Both the position numbers and the translations under genes were made by a program. The notes under the pieces are model-generated. The model ran no database searches and was not told the origin of the DNA. It saw only the letters and a program-made list of their open reading frames with translations. From NCBI GenBank assembly GCA_012184525.1, contig WOFQ01000007.1, positions 496,001 through 560,000 on the forward strand: a stretch of DNA of 64,000 nucleotides, in the 5' to 3' direction. Source of the stretch: Xenoacremonium recifei (lineage: Eukaryota > Ascomycota > Sordariomycetes > Hypocreales > Nectriaceae). Shown piece by piece: positions 32,437 through 42,811 of this stretch; the first letter of the stretch is position 1; each line of letters begins with the position of its first letter.

Positions 32437-34706
32437 TTACCAAACATCCTCCTAAGCTAACCATCAGATGACGTGTTCATAAGGATATCGAGATTGATAC
32501 AGGAAATGGTATGGGTGAATGGCTGGGAACACATACCTGTAAACGTCCACTACTTCTCATGGACTTCAATATTATATCAACATCGGGCAATGAAATCTGC
32601 GATTGCTGAGACAGTAAGCTACGCAATGTCTGATGGACATCACGAGCCATTCGAGCATCACCGCAGATATACAGGTGGCCGTTTTGCTTGACCAATAAAG
32701 AGTAGACCTCTGCTGCGTGCTGCACAAGCACATGCTGAACATAGACTTTTGTATCTGTTTCTCGAGAGAAGGCCGTATACATCTTGAAAGAATCACTCAG
32801 GACCTTACTTAGGTCCTTCAATTTAACAATTAGTATAAAGCATTTCTGGTGATACTTCAGCGATGGTCAAGCGTACCTCCCATTCATTGCGGTAGATAAA
32901 GTCCTCCGATGCTCTTCGGCAACCGAAGAAAAGAAGCGATGGGCCAACAGAGTGACCAAGCTTAAATTGCGCAGCCCGTTCATGAACGAATGCTCGGAAC
33001 GGTGCCACTCCGGTCCCAGGACCAATCATGACGATTGGCTGTGTGGTGTCGGTCGGAAGCCTGAAGGTTGAGTGGCGTATTTGCATTGCCAGGCTGAGCT
33101 GATACTTCTCGCGGGGCCCAGAAAGCGCATGAGTTGAGTTGTAATCCCCGGCAGCCTTATGATTTTGATGATTCTTGAGGGCCAAGAGGTAGTTTGACGC
33201 GATACCTTTAAAGTCTCGCTTTTCGAACCTGACAGAGTCCACCACAATAGTGCAAGAGAGAGAAGACTTCTGGACCATCGAGGAAGATGAGATAGAGTAT
33301 TGTCGAGGCTGAAGGGCTCTTGTGCATTCCAGGAGGACAGAAAAGGGGACCGGGTAAGTCGTGTTGCTCGGACTGATAAACTCTATTAATTCGGCTAGGT
33401 TAAGTAACTGGCTGCTCACGACTTTTTGAAAGTGGTTTTGGTCTTTAGCCAGCCTTAAGAGTGCCTTCTTCTGTTGGTCATCTCTGCCAAATTCTGCTAG
33501 AATGGCAAGCGACTGTCGCGATACTGGACCTGCAATTTCCAAATAATATCTCGCAGCAGCATCGTAAGTCGTTGGACTGGGGAGGGGGACGTGTATGGTT
33601 GACTCAGTGGGCAAGATAGAGAATGAAGTATGCCGCTTTTCCAACAGCCCAAATACGCGGAGAAACCTATCAACCTCGGCGTCTGGGTTAATAGGCCAGA
33701 TGGATGCGTGGTCGCCTGTGTGATATGTGAGACCTGTGTTCTCAAGGTCGAATTCGAGATGTAGGCAGTTTCGGTCCTGGCTCTGGAAGAGCTCTTCACT
33801 CCGTAATAGCTTTACAATGGGTGGGTTGCTGTATCCCTTTGAGCCCTCTCTGAATTGGTTCATCCCGTGTAGTTCGCCATTGCTCCTTTCTCCAAGGTAA
33901 ACCCGGCTTTCTGGAGACTGTAACTCAACGACAGTGAAGCTCGGCTTGAATTTTGATTCTCGCTCCTCCAGTTGCATTTTTTGTATGAGGACTTCCCACA
34001 AGGACTCCTTCCAAGTGATGAATGAATCTTCTGTCGTGCCCTGAGCATCGTCGCCTTCACCCACTTGTCCTACCAGATGGGCGCCATGTTCCTGAAGTGC
34101 TGCGCTCACCCTTCGGACCACCGCATTGTAATGCTCGTACGTGCTGTTACCGAGACCGAAAGCCGCATAGGTCAAACCGCGTAGCGGAGCCTGCACATCT
34201 GCATCCGCTGAAAACAGGGGACTCTGTTCCGTGATAAACTCATAGAACCTGACCGCGTTGTCGGTGGGCTCCCCCTCTCCGTAGGAGGATAAGACAAAAA
34301 TTGCTATCTTATCCTCGGTGAATTTGGACAGAGTCTCATAATCATAGTCCTCGAGGTCTGCGACGATGGTACCCAGACCGAATCGAGCGGCTCCCTCTTT
34401 AGCGAGCTTCTCTGCAAAGTCTTGAGCGTTGCCAGTCTGTGAGCCGAAAAAGATAACCAAGTTCTTATTCGCCTCATTCATGTGCTTTACTATACATCTT
34501 CTGCGCAGTTCGTCTGACTCGATGTTGGTTTTGTTTGTGAATGTTGGGGTTTTGCCGTTCAAGTTTAAGAATGCTGGCTGAAGAGAGATCCCCAAGTATG
34601 ACAGCGTAATTAGTAAGCCAAAGGTAAGAACCGTATAGCCGAGAATGTTTGAGGCATCATGATATCGGCCCTCTTCTGTGAAGAGTAAGGATTGAGATGA
34701 GGCCAT
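32437..34706 (-). CDS. NADPH-cytochrome P450 reductase (cluster-borne CPR)
   Basis: Predicted 707-aa diflavin reductase. Minus-strand exons: 32877-34706, 32537-32815, and a 15-nt terminal exon 32437-32451 encoding the last residues EDVW. It transfers electrons from NADPH through FAD and FMN to P450s at the ER. Features: N-terminal membrane anchor (about residues 17-38, LGYTVLTFGLLITLSYLGI), FMN domain with FFGSQTGNAQDFAEKL and LSSYGEGEPTDNA, FAD motif PRQYSISSSS (Arg-x-Tyr-Ser), NADPH motif MIGPGTGVAPFRAF, FFGCRRASEDFIY and GHLYICGDARMARDV. The C-terminal Trp is the conserved residue that stacks on FAD. The ATG at 34706 is preferred; an in-frame ATG at 34775 would add a 23-residue leader. It is divergent from the FAH-family gene. 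A CPR inside a gene cluster is unusual because ascomycetes normally have a housekeeping copy elsewhere. Confidence 0.94.
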
Positions 34707-35373
34707 TGTAGGTGGCAGTGACCCGATGTTGGAATCTTTTTGAGTGGGATGCAAGGTCAGATTGAATGGTACCACATTGGCGATGACTCTGATGGGACTA
34801 CAAGGACCAACTCATAGAGGGTATCCGAAATAGTATTACATTGGAGCGGCCGACCGAGGAATAAATGGGTAGAGACATTAGGATAGAGATGCAAGGGTAG
34901 AGGCATCAGGATAGAGACATACATTAGGGTAGTGACATTAGGGCATACAGTGCTGAGAAGACTTGCATGGATAGCAACAGCCATCTCATGATGCTATCCC
35001 CGCAGTGGCCTAGCTATCGGCCGGCTTTAACCCGCTTCTGTTGAATCTTTACAGTGACCTAATATGTTCGCGATAACTTCGTGCAGAATTCGTACGAAGA
35101 CTGTCCGACAAGAGCGGGGATAAGGGGCGGGTCCTGGAGAACGCCAGAAGCACATGGGCCGCGATGCGACTTTGGGATAGCATAAGCACTCAGTTCATGC
35201 CTTTAAAAGAACGGAATCCTTGTCTTGTCATTCGTGGATAGCTCTGTGTACCGAGGTTGTGAAGTAGATATCCACTGCTTTACTTGTTCTTATCAACCTC
35301 TCCTGGGTCCAAAGAAACGCGGTACTGAAACAAACCTGCTCGCTAGACTCCAATCAATAGTATCATAGTAAAA
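34707..35373. promoter_or_regulatory. divergent promoter region, CPR / FAH-family gene
   Basis: 667 bp shared by the two genes. Contains the regulon-motif variant at 35094-35107 and another CGG-N8-CGG arrangement at 35021-35034. Confidence 0.5.
35094..35107 (-). promoter_or_regulatory. cluster promoter motif, variant (CPR/FAH)
   Basis: Minus strand reads CGGACAGTCTTCGT, two changes from the consensus CGG-N4-WTTT-CGG. The CGGACAG half is shared with sites at 37798 and 53181. It lies 388 bp from the CPR start and 267 bp from the FAH-family start. Confidence 0.45.
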
Positions 35374-36407
35374 ATGGCTGCTAGAGCTCGCTGGACTCAC
35401 CTCGTTCGATTTATTGCGAAGGAGGATGGCCGGATTCATCTTGGTCAAGTTGACACTCAGAAGTATCCGGATGTAGGTTTAGCTACCTTCCAAGGGGAGG
35501 AGGTTGAGGTCAAAGTGATATCTGGTTCGATTTTTGACGGTATTGTTACCGATCAGAAGCTCCGTGTTGCGCATGTGAGTAGTTTGTTTGTATCTGGCCA
35601 TGTTTAAAATACTCACTGATTTTTCTTGTTTAGTTATTGTCACCTCTGGCGATAGAACAGTCCTCAATCATTCGATGTCTTGGGCTCAATTATATGGATC
35701 ACGCACGGGAGGCCAATATGCCCATCCCAGATGTCCCGGTTCTTTTCGTTAAGCCCAGGACAGCACTTAATGGGCCGTACCCGGCAAAAATAAATATCCC
35801 AACCATCGCTCAGGACGATTCAGCTGACTACGAGGCTGAATTGGCTGTCATCATCGCCAAGGATGGTCGCGATATCCCCGAATCAGAGGCGTATGATTAT
35901 GTGCTAGGCTATACAGCTGCAAATGATGTAAGCGCAAGAAATCAGCAACTCAAGAATAGCCAATGGTGCTTTGGAAAGGGTATGTCATCTCAGCTTCTAT
36001 CACAAACACAGAGAGACTGACGTTACGCCCCAGGCTTGGACGGCTCTGCCCCAATTGGACCAGTTTTGGTCTCGCCGGAGGCCATTCCGGATCCTCATGG
36101 CCTAGACATCAAGGGGATTTATAATTCCAAGGTTGTTCAGGATTCCAATACAAGGTAGCTCCTCCTTCGAATCTGGTGATGTGATGATTCTGATCTAGGT
36201 CACAGGGAAATGATCTTTAATATCTCCCAAACAATCGCTTTTCTGTCGCAGGGCACAACTTTAGAGAGAGGCTCCATCATTCTGACCGGCACTGGGCCGG
36301 GTATTGGCATGGCCAAGAAGCCTAGAATTGTTCTTCGCCATGGGGATGATATGCGGGTATCTATCGACAAGATTGGGACACTTATAAATGAGGTTTATTA
36401 TGAATAG
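35374..36407 (+). CDS. Fumarylacetoacetate hydrolase (FAH) family protein
   Basis: Predicted 289-aa C-C bond hydrolase, decarboxylase or isomerase. Exons: 35374-35574, 35634-35979, 36034-36154, 36206-36407. The short N-terminal part is followed by the FAH catalytic fold: IIRCLGLNYMDHAREANMPIP (substrate-loop His and Glu), PVLFVKPRTALNGP, DYEAELAVIIAKDGRDI (metal-ligand glutamates), YTAANDVSARNQQ (metal-ligand Asp), WCFGKGLDGSAPIGP (catalytic Lys region), and ILTGTGPGIGM. The length fits the FAHD1/HpcE group. Such enzymes act after ring cleavage, for example on acylpyruvates or 2-hydroxy-hexadienedioates. With an extradiol dioxygenase two genes away, a role on the ring-fission product is likely but is inference. 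Divergent from CPR. Confidence 0.92.
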
Positions 36408-36664
36408 CAGAAAGCTTCAGAGGAATGGAGCGTATAGTACCTTGAATACTTTTAACCGCAGTCTTCCATAGAGAACTTCTATGGTGCACCCACTCCTGTA
36501 CCTCGAGGTCTCCAGGAGTACTGTCAATCACAATGACGTACGACCTTCACATCACAAACATGGTTTACGCGTCACATCCACTCCTTCTACATGACATATG
36601 GTCTAGTCCGATGACAGTGATGGTGTAGTCCAGGCACTATTAATATTGTCCGCTACATAAGTTT

Positions 36665-37518
36665 CTATGGATTGCCTACTGGCGCCTCTTGTCCAATATG
36701 GCCGATGAATGCTTGAGATCGATGAATGCTTTGTTTCTTAATGAAAGTGCTAATATCTTGCTGCAATTCCCTGTATAATCCGGAGGATTCGAAGTTCTCC
36801 CACACTTGCTTGGATCTAGACCTGCATACTTGTCAGGGGCAGTCAGATATCGAGCGGGAAACACCATAGACTTGCCTGATATACAAGCTAACCATATCTC
36901 GATCATTAATTTCTTTCAATACGGCAAAGCTTTGAATCTTGACTGAAGGAGTCTTCTCGGCCGCCTTTATCTGGTCCGCATAATCTGCAAGCGTCCCTAG
37001 TAATCGTTTCCGCTTACCACTTTCGGCCCAAAAGTGAATGACTACAACGTAACTGTCTTCGAGGTCGGCGTTGGCGTCGTCACTCCGTGTCACGAAGCCT
37101 GCAAATAGGTCATAATGGTGTAGGTCATAATCAGGACTGCCGAGGCCTTGTGTGGTGCGAAGTAGCTTGTCTTCATCGACCTTCCTCATTTCTTCCTTGA
37201 AAGTGTCTGAAGAGACGTGGTTCATGAAGAACCCTACTGGGTGGTAGTATCCCTCAAGTCCCCAAAGTGTATCTGGTTCACCATCTAAGTCGTGTCCCCA
37301 ATAGTAGGAATTGGAATATGGTTCCGTCTTGGACACTTTACAAAGGCCAACTAGTCTCTCTTTCCACTAAAAGGGACAAATTAGAGGTTAGCGAACTTAC
37401 GGGAGATCACAGCTGCTGTTTGAAATGGCGGGAGTAGGGAGCCATAAAGACGTACTTTCTCGAGCGCCCCATCCCTCGAAACAACACGAGCAACCACGAA
37501 GAACAAAGGTGCAGTCAT
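36665..37518 (-). CDS. Dimeric alpha/beta-barrel (ABM-like) protein, two domains
   Basis: Predicted 236-aa protein. Minus-strand exons 37456-37518, 36876-37366, 36665-36821. The second intron (36822-36875) uses the non-canonical but known GC-AG pair (CAG|GCAAGT); a GT-AG alternative was not found, and the GC-AG join restores the frame. Each half resembles an antibiotic-biosynthesis-monooxygenase-type ferredoxin-like unit: MTAPLFFVVARVVSRDGALEK with WKERLVGLCKVSKTEPYSN in the first, and SFAVLKEINDRDMVSLYIR followed by VWENFESSGLYREL in the second. The fold serves small monooxygenases, cyclases and decarboxylases acting on aromatic or polyketide substrates. No catalytic residue can be assigned. 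A second, related-sized gene lies at 42812. Divergent from the dioxygenase gene. Confidence 0.72.
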
Positions 37519-38118
37519 GGCAAAAGGTTAAATTAGGTTCGACTGAATCTTGAGGTTGGATGAGTGAAGTCGGTCTGTGGTGCTCGTCTATAATGTTGGG
37601 ATGTCCCAGTATACGCGATCGTAAGAGTTGCCGATATGCCCCTTGCTGTCGCTTCGAGGAACGTCTTTTCTTGTGGTACCGTGCTCACCGTCCTAACCCT
37701 GCCAACATGTGTAATCACGGTTCTTTTGCCGTGGTTCAAGTAGTGGAGGCTTCTTAGTTGGAGAATTCGCTCCCGTTGAGATGGCTGCGAAGTTATGCCG
37801 AAAACTGTCCGGAAGGCCGCTGACGATATGGCAGAACGTGCCGGACAGAAGCCTACTACAAATTGCAAGGCATTACTACCGCCAATATGCAAATCCAATG
37901 CCAAAAAACGTCTTTCCTTGCTCGGACTAACTTCAACGAGGTAATGACCGAAAGGAATGATCACATTGTGTAGAGCCAAAGCATCCGTTTTTTCAATGTC
38001 CCGCTTTCTCAAAAGGAGCATCGGCCTGCAAGTCTATTTATCACCCAACAAGGACGCCAAATTGGGCAGTGCTGCCAAAACCATATAAGACACTATTGGC
38101 TTGTTGAGATCAGTAACT
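37519..38118. promoter_or_regulatory. divergent promoter region, DABB protein / extradiol dioxygenase
   Basis: 600 bp with a strict match to the cluster motif at 37798-37811 and a TATA-like CCATATAAG at 38081-38089, about 35 bp from the dioxygenase ATG. The long minus-strand frame across it is not considered a gene. Confidence 0.55.
37798..37811 (-). promoter_or_regulatory. cluster promoter motif, strict match (DABB/dioxygenase)
   Basis: Minus strand reads CGGACAGTTTTCGG. It sits about midway, 280 bp from the DABB start and 308 bp from the dioxygenase start. Confidence 0.6.
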
Positions 38119-39402
38119 ATGGCTGTTGAAACAAATCCACCATTGCGAAAGATTAATCTCTTGCGCATTGCACACGTGTATTACACGCACAAAAATATTT
38201 CTAAAGCCCATCAGTTTCTAGAAGATTTCGGTTTCCAGGAGACCTTTCGCAGTGGGCCTAAGACTTACTATCGCGGGACTGGGTCGGAGCCATTTGTGTA
38301 TTGCGCGATAGAAGGCGACGAGGATAGGTTTGGCGGGGCTGCCTTTGTCGTCGAAAGCATCAGTGATCTAGAACACGCATCGAAGACAATCCCCAATGCC
38401 ACACCTATTGAGGAGCTTCATGACGAGCCAGGTGGCGGATACCGCTTGACTTTCACAGATCCGGTGGATGGATTCCCATTTCATCTCGTCTATGGACAGC
38501 ATGCTGTTGAGGCTCAGCCAAAAGGGCACGAGAAACTCAAGTTCAATTTCGTAAGTAGAAATAGCTTTCTACCCTCATCGCTGTAATTTGATGCTGAACA
38601 ACCCTGTGACGGCCAGCCGGATGAGAAGACGAGACCTGGAAACCAGTTTCAACGGTTTGATAAAGGTCAGGCTTTAGAATACTTCAACTACACACAGCTG
38701 ATAGATAGACTGACAAATCCATGTAGGCCCAGCTCCGGTTCATAAGCTTGGTCATTTTGGTATGTGTGTTACGAACTTTGCCAAGGCTTTCGAATTCTAC
38801 ACGAGCCGATTCAATTTCAAGCCAAGTGATGTGAGTCTACTGGTGATAGTCAGCGGACCACCTGTTAAAACTGTGTCTAGTTAGTATATAACGACAAAGG
38901 CGACGATATTACTGCGTTCCTGCATCTAGATCGAGGACTAGAACTGGTAGATCATCACTGTTTCTTTTTCTTTGAAGGTCCGGTATCACACGTCCATCAT
39001 ACATCTTATGAGACGTACGACTTCGATTCACAGCTTCTTGGACACGACTATCTTCGCGGAAAAGGGTATGAGAGCTGCTGGGGAGTGGGTAGGCATATAA
39101 TGGGTAGTCAGATATTTGACTACTGGTATGTATAGTCTCCTAAAATTTGCCGCCAGTCTCGACTAATCAGCGGCTGTTAGGTTCGACCCCTCACGATTCA
39201 TCTTGGAGCATTATGTAGATGGGGATCTCGTAAACTCCAACAATCCTGTCAACAGGAGCAAGGCAGCGGCAGACAACCTTCACGTTTGGGGTACGTATCG
39301 CAGACTTCTCCTCGGTTACTACTAGGCTACAGCCAAATCTCAAGATGACTGACCTGATTACATCTCAAAGGACCGGACTTGCCCCCTCAATTTCTCGAGT
39401 AG
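38119..39402 (+). CDS. Two-domain VOC extradiol ring-cleavage dioxygenase (catechol 2,3-dioxygenase-like)
   Basis: Predicted 323-aa non-haem Fe(II) enzyme cleaving an aromatic diol next to the hydroxyls (meta cleavage). Six exons: 38119-38550, 38617-38665, 38727-38830, 38881-39125, 39181-39290, 39371-39402. The N-terminal VOC module (LLRIAHVYYTHKNISKAHQFL) is the non-catalytic copy. The C-terminal module carries the metal site: His in HKLGHFGMCV, His in VSHVHHTSYE, and Glu in FILEHYVDGD. The signature GVGRHIMGSQIFDYWFDP (about residues 250-267), with its acid-base His and the DYW-x-DP run, matches the extradiol dioxygenase pattern. All three ligands, the second-sphere His and the Tyr after the Glu are present, so the enzyme should be active. 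Flanking hydroxylases and an FAH hydrolase fit a complete ring-opening route. The substrate is unknown. Confidence 0.9.
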
Positions 39403-40006
39403 GATCAATTCTAGTTATAATGTTATATATTGTATCGCAACAAACAGATTCCAAATTGAAAAACGGGACGAGAAAGCTCCTGGAGCCACACGCTCGGAGG
39501 AGACTGGCCAAACGCACTTTATTGCTACGTACTGCTGTTAGCAGTGGAGGGCTTCCTGCTAAGAGTTTAATCTTTGCCTTTAAGAATTGCGGGTGCCCTC
39601 TTTCAAATTTACGATGGGTATGCTATCGAACCCTGGTGACAAAACTGTGAATAAATGTTTGTGTGCAGGATAATCCATTCTATGGTTAGCCTTTGCTGTA
39701 GTGATTTTTGCTGACGTCTGTTACGTGGGTACGGGAGGAAATAATTATAAGGCAAATGGAGCGATACGATTGGAAACATTGAATGGCAACACATGATTTA
39801 ACGTTAATAACACGACATTTATCTACAGCGCAGATAAGCCAGAAGCCGTAAAGGGAATCATATAATGTGATATTGAATGCTGAGCCAAGGCCTGGACGAA
39901 TTTGCGACGACCTGTGTCACGGGACGAGATGCTGCATGGTCTTTCGTCAAACCAAACTCCAATGATCATTGATGGTTGCTGAAGTCTCAATTAAGGCTAA
40001 ATCCCC
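39403..40006. other. convergent AT-rich intergenic region
   Basis: About 600 bp between the stops of the dioxygenase and the cytochrome b5. Small frames on both strands have no family match. Confidence 0.4.
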
Positions 40007-40518
40007 CTATAAATATCCCAAACATAACAAAAGGATTGCACCGGCAACGAGGACTGTGACAAAAATTGTGATTTTTGTCGAGTTGCTATGTTGAACTACC
40101 GTGCCGTAACTCTGAATAGTCCGTCTGTAAGGCTACACGTGAGGAAGGTTAGTTTTGCCTCACGCTATGAGACCAAGTTCTGAGGAATTTACCTGTTTTT
40201 TATAGTCTTGAAGAGAACCAATGTGAATTGTGTCTAGAATTTCAAGAGCTTGCTCACTGTGGCCGACCTCTTCGAATTCCTCTGTGGCATCTTGCCCGGC
40301 GACGTCTAGTAAGACTTCTTCACCACCCCTGACCCCAGACCCGTAAGCGTCATGTTCCAAGACATGGCCTGTACGCTACTATATATCATGAAAGGGACAT
40401 CTTACGGGTGCTCTTCCAAAAATCTCGTACAATCATAAATTTGACCATTAATTATCACATAGAGATTGTCTTTGGTGTTGTGTCTGGCAACGTCGGTAAA
40501 CGAGAGTATTTTGGTCAT
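40007..40518 (-). CDS. Cytochrome b5 (cluster-borne, tail-anchored)
   Basis: Predicted 124-aa ER haem protein. Minus-strand exons 40406-40518, 40193-40328, 40007-40132; each open frame alone is short, so the gene is easily missed. The haem-binding domain reads MTKILSFTDVARHNTKDNLY, then IYDCTRFLEEHPGGEEVLLD with the first axial His in EEHPGG, and FEEVGHSEQALEIL with the second axial His in VGHS. The C-terminal exon encodes a Ser/Gln-rich spacer and a hydrophobic tail (KITIFVTVLVAGAILLLCLG), the usual tail anchor. Known role: donates the second electron to P450s or serves desaturases and hydroxylases. Together with the CPR and two P450s of this cluster it makes a local electron-transfer set. 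Overlapping plus-strand frames are shadows. Confidence 0.92.
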
Positions 40519-41346
40519 GGCGGATAAAACGGTAAGAAGAGCTGTCAAGAGAAGGAAACAAGAAAGAATTTGTTACAAGCTAGCCGAACTATGGAAGGAG
40601 TTGACAAGAGATATTTCCACAAATATGCGACTCAATCAAAGGATGTTCAGATCACCTCGGTAATTTGTCACTCGTCGACCGTTATACGTGCGAAATCTAT
40701 CCGAAGGCAATAGCAGAAAGGACCATTTGGTCTGTTAAGAATATGTTTAATAACATACTAGAACTAGTGGAAAGATTAGCCACCTTGAAATAGCAAATCT
40801 ATGGTAAGACTAGGAACCGTGTAAGTAAATGGATATTCGCTACTGTTACAAAATCTCTGTTGTCTAGCTCGGCACAATTTCGTTATAATTCTCGGTAGAA
40901 ATAATATGAGTATAGGACTAGTGAAAACTTGTAGCTTCTAGGGGGATTCTGATAGTTATCCCTGGACGCTTCCAAAATTTCCTCGGAAGGCTGACTACAT
41001 CAACCGAATCTATTGAAGCTGTTCATTGCACTAACCTTCTCATCCCTCTTGTATATAAAAAGCAACATTAGGGAGTTTCCTACAGGAGGAATCTTCTTCT
41101 TCCTCAAAATTTGGTGATACGAAAGTAAAAGACTAGCGAATCAACGCAGCGTGAGGAAAAACAATATAAGCTTGCTCAGGGAGTTGTTCGGGGAAGCTGT
41201 TCAGCCCAAAGATCCCTCTCTAATTTTTGTAATATGTCAGAGGGTAAATACAGTTGTTGCAGCGTTGACTTACTACACGTTGAACCATCGAATGCCGTTC
41301 ACTCAATGTAAGCAGTACCCTCCATCTACCTTCAGGGCGGTTAGCT
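40519..41346. promoter_or_regulatory. upstream region of cytochrome b5
   Basis: 830 bp, AT-rich, between two minus-strand genes. Contains a motif variant at 40870-40883 and a TATATAAAAA run at 41053-41061. No coding region was seen. Confidence 0.4.
40870..40883 (+). promoter_or_regulatory. cluster promoter motif, variant (cytochrome b5)
   Basis: Reads CGGCACAATTTCGT, one base from the consensus (last G to T). It is about 350 bp upstream of the b5 start. Confidence 0.45.
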
Positions 41347-42455
41347 TCAAAATCTACCTGGATATGGGCCAAAGTTTCGACCCGCCTTCATGCTTTCGCC
41401 GGTTATATAACTGGAACGCTCGCTGGAAAGAAAGGAAATAGCATCAGCCACCTCTTGAGGATTGGCGAGACGCCTCATAGGTGTTTTGTTAATGGATGGC
41501 GCGAGCTAAGTTGCCTCGTTAGTCCACAAGAAGAAGTATCCTTAGACCCATAGTCATTGAAGTTTATGCATACAGACTTCCGATTTTCCTCGGACAGAAG
41601 CGGAGTATCGATGAATCTACCAGATGAGACATTAGTTATATAAAACAAGATTTGTAGCTGTTTTGCTTACCCCGGGCAAATAGCATTGACACGGATCCCA
41701 TGTTTAGCATAGTCTAAAGCGTCGGCTCTCGTGAGGCCTAAAACACCTATTGCCCTATTTAGGGAAAGGAATGTCCCAAACAAGGCCCTTAACATACCGT
41801 GCTTGCTCATCATGTAAAGGTTGAGGTTAGGCATCGCCAAAAGCCCCAAGACCGAGTCCGTATTCACAATCGACCCTCGACAGGGTGGCCGGCCTACCCT
41901 GGTTGGTGTCAGCAATTAGGTTTCAACTATCTAATGGTGGTAGTCACTTGCGAGTCTGTGTGTGATGTTAACAGTGTCTGTTTTAACATTTGTTGAAGTT
42001 CAAACTTCTCGCAATGCCATAATCCTTTTAGATTAACATCCAAGACTTTGTCGTATTCGGAAGGATTGATCACATCAGTTGGAACAAGAGTCTGCCCAAT
42101 GCCGGCATTGTTCACCGCATAATCAATGCGGCCGAATTGCGCAACACACTGCTCGACGGCATGTTGAACTTGGTCAATTTTGGTAATATCGACGGTCAAG
42201 CATAGAATTGAGACAGAAGGAAACTGCTCTTTGGCTATTTTCTCCGTCTCTGAGAGCGCTTGGGTTGAGATGTCTATTGCAGCAAATCTAGAGACACCGT
42301 CGCGGGCAAATTGAAGGATTGTAGCTCTGCCTACAGACCCGCCAGCGCCGGTGACGAATGCGATACTATGGCGATAACACGCCGCTTTAGCCTGAGCAAT
42401 TATTATCGCTATCCTTGATCGAGACATACCCATCGGGATGAAGCAAAGTCGTCAT
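41347..42455 (-). CDS. Short-chain dehydrogenase/reductase (SDR)
   Basis: Predicted 265-aa NAD(P)-dependent oxidoreductase. Six minus-strand exons: 42430-42455, 41973-42365, 41798-41898, 41671-41746, 41574-41616, 41347-41505. Classical SDR features: VTGAGGSVGRA (cofactor glycines), AAIDIS, VDITK, NNAGIG, VNLKGLWHC, IVNTDSVLG (catalytic Ser), YMMSKHG (Tyr-x3-Lys), INAICPGFIDTPLL and PMRRLANPQEVADAISFLSS. The first exon was chosen because MTTLLHPDG joins in frame directly to IAFVTGAGG. The C-terminus ends in PYPGRF instead of the usual VDGG-type strand after SYITGE, so either a further intron is missed or the tail has diverged. Divergent from the second DABB gene. It is inferred to oxidise or reduce a pathway alcohol or ketone. 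Confidence 0.85.
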
Positions 42456-42645
42456 GGTGGAATAGTTTACGCGACTCAAGTATTGAAACGTTCTGAAAAT
42501 GTTGCCAAACATGTATCCAAAGAGACTAGAATTCCTTCACATTCTTGATCACATATAATTATGTGTCCCTGGAGATTCAAGAACCAGATGACTGACTAAC
42601 TGGTCATAGGAGGTTTCGTTGTTAACCACAACAAGTTCAGCGAAA

Positions 42646-42659
42646 CGGAATGTTATCGG
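42646..42659 (+). promoter_or_regulatory. cluster promoter motif, CGG-N8-CGG (SDR/DABB, site 1)
   Basis: Reads CGGAATGTTATCGG: correct half-sites and spacing, with spacer end TTAT instead of WTTT. Confidence 0.5.
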
Positions 42660-42660
42660 A

Positions 42661-42674
42661 CGGACTGTTTTCGT
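42661..42674 (+). promoter_or_regulatory. cluster promoter motif, variant (SDR/DABB, site 2)
   Basis: Reads CGGACTGTTTTCGT, directly following site 1 after one base; one change from consensus. Confidence 0.5.
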
Positions 42675-42811
42675 ACAGTGTGTATACTCTTTTCGCACAG
42701 ACCTCGGCGGTGCTGCACAGGAAAACTTGTCCTTATAAACTTTCGTCTTGAAGTAATATAAGGAAATAATACAAGGAATAAGTAACTTCAGGAAACGAAA
42801 GTTCTAGCATA

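Larger units (their letters stand above)
42456..42811. promoter_or_regulatory. divergent promoter, SDR / second DABB gene
   Basis: 356 bp. Carries two tandem CGG-N8-CGK motifs (42646-42659 and 42661-42674), a TTATAAAC box at 42733-42740 about 75 bp before the DABB start, and a palindromic ACATATAATTATGT at 42551-42564 on the SDR side. Confidence 0.55.

Noticed and set aside
35021..35034. Additional CGG-N8-CGG site in the CPR/FAH promoter
   Set aside because: Half-sites and spacing fit, but the spacer end (AAGC) does not match the consensus; by spacing alone such sites occur by chance about once per 2 kb.
37533..38021. 162-codon minus-strand open frame in the DABB/dioxygenase promoter
   Set aside because: No domain, covers the shared promoter of two better genes, and composition is unlike its neighbours.
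41151..41441. 96-codon plus-strand open frame
   Set aside because: Antisense to the last exon of the SDR at 41347-42455; no conserved content.
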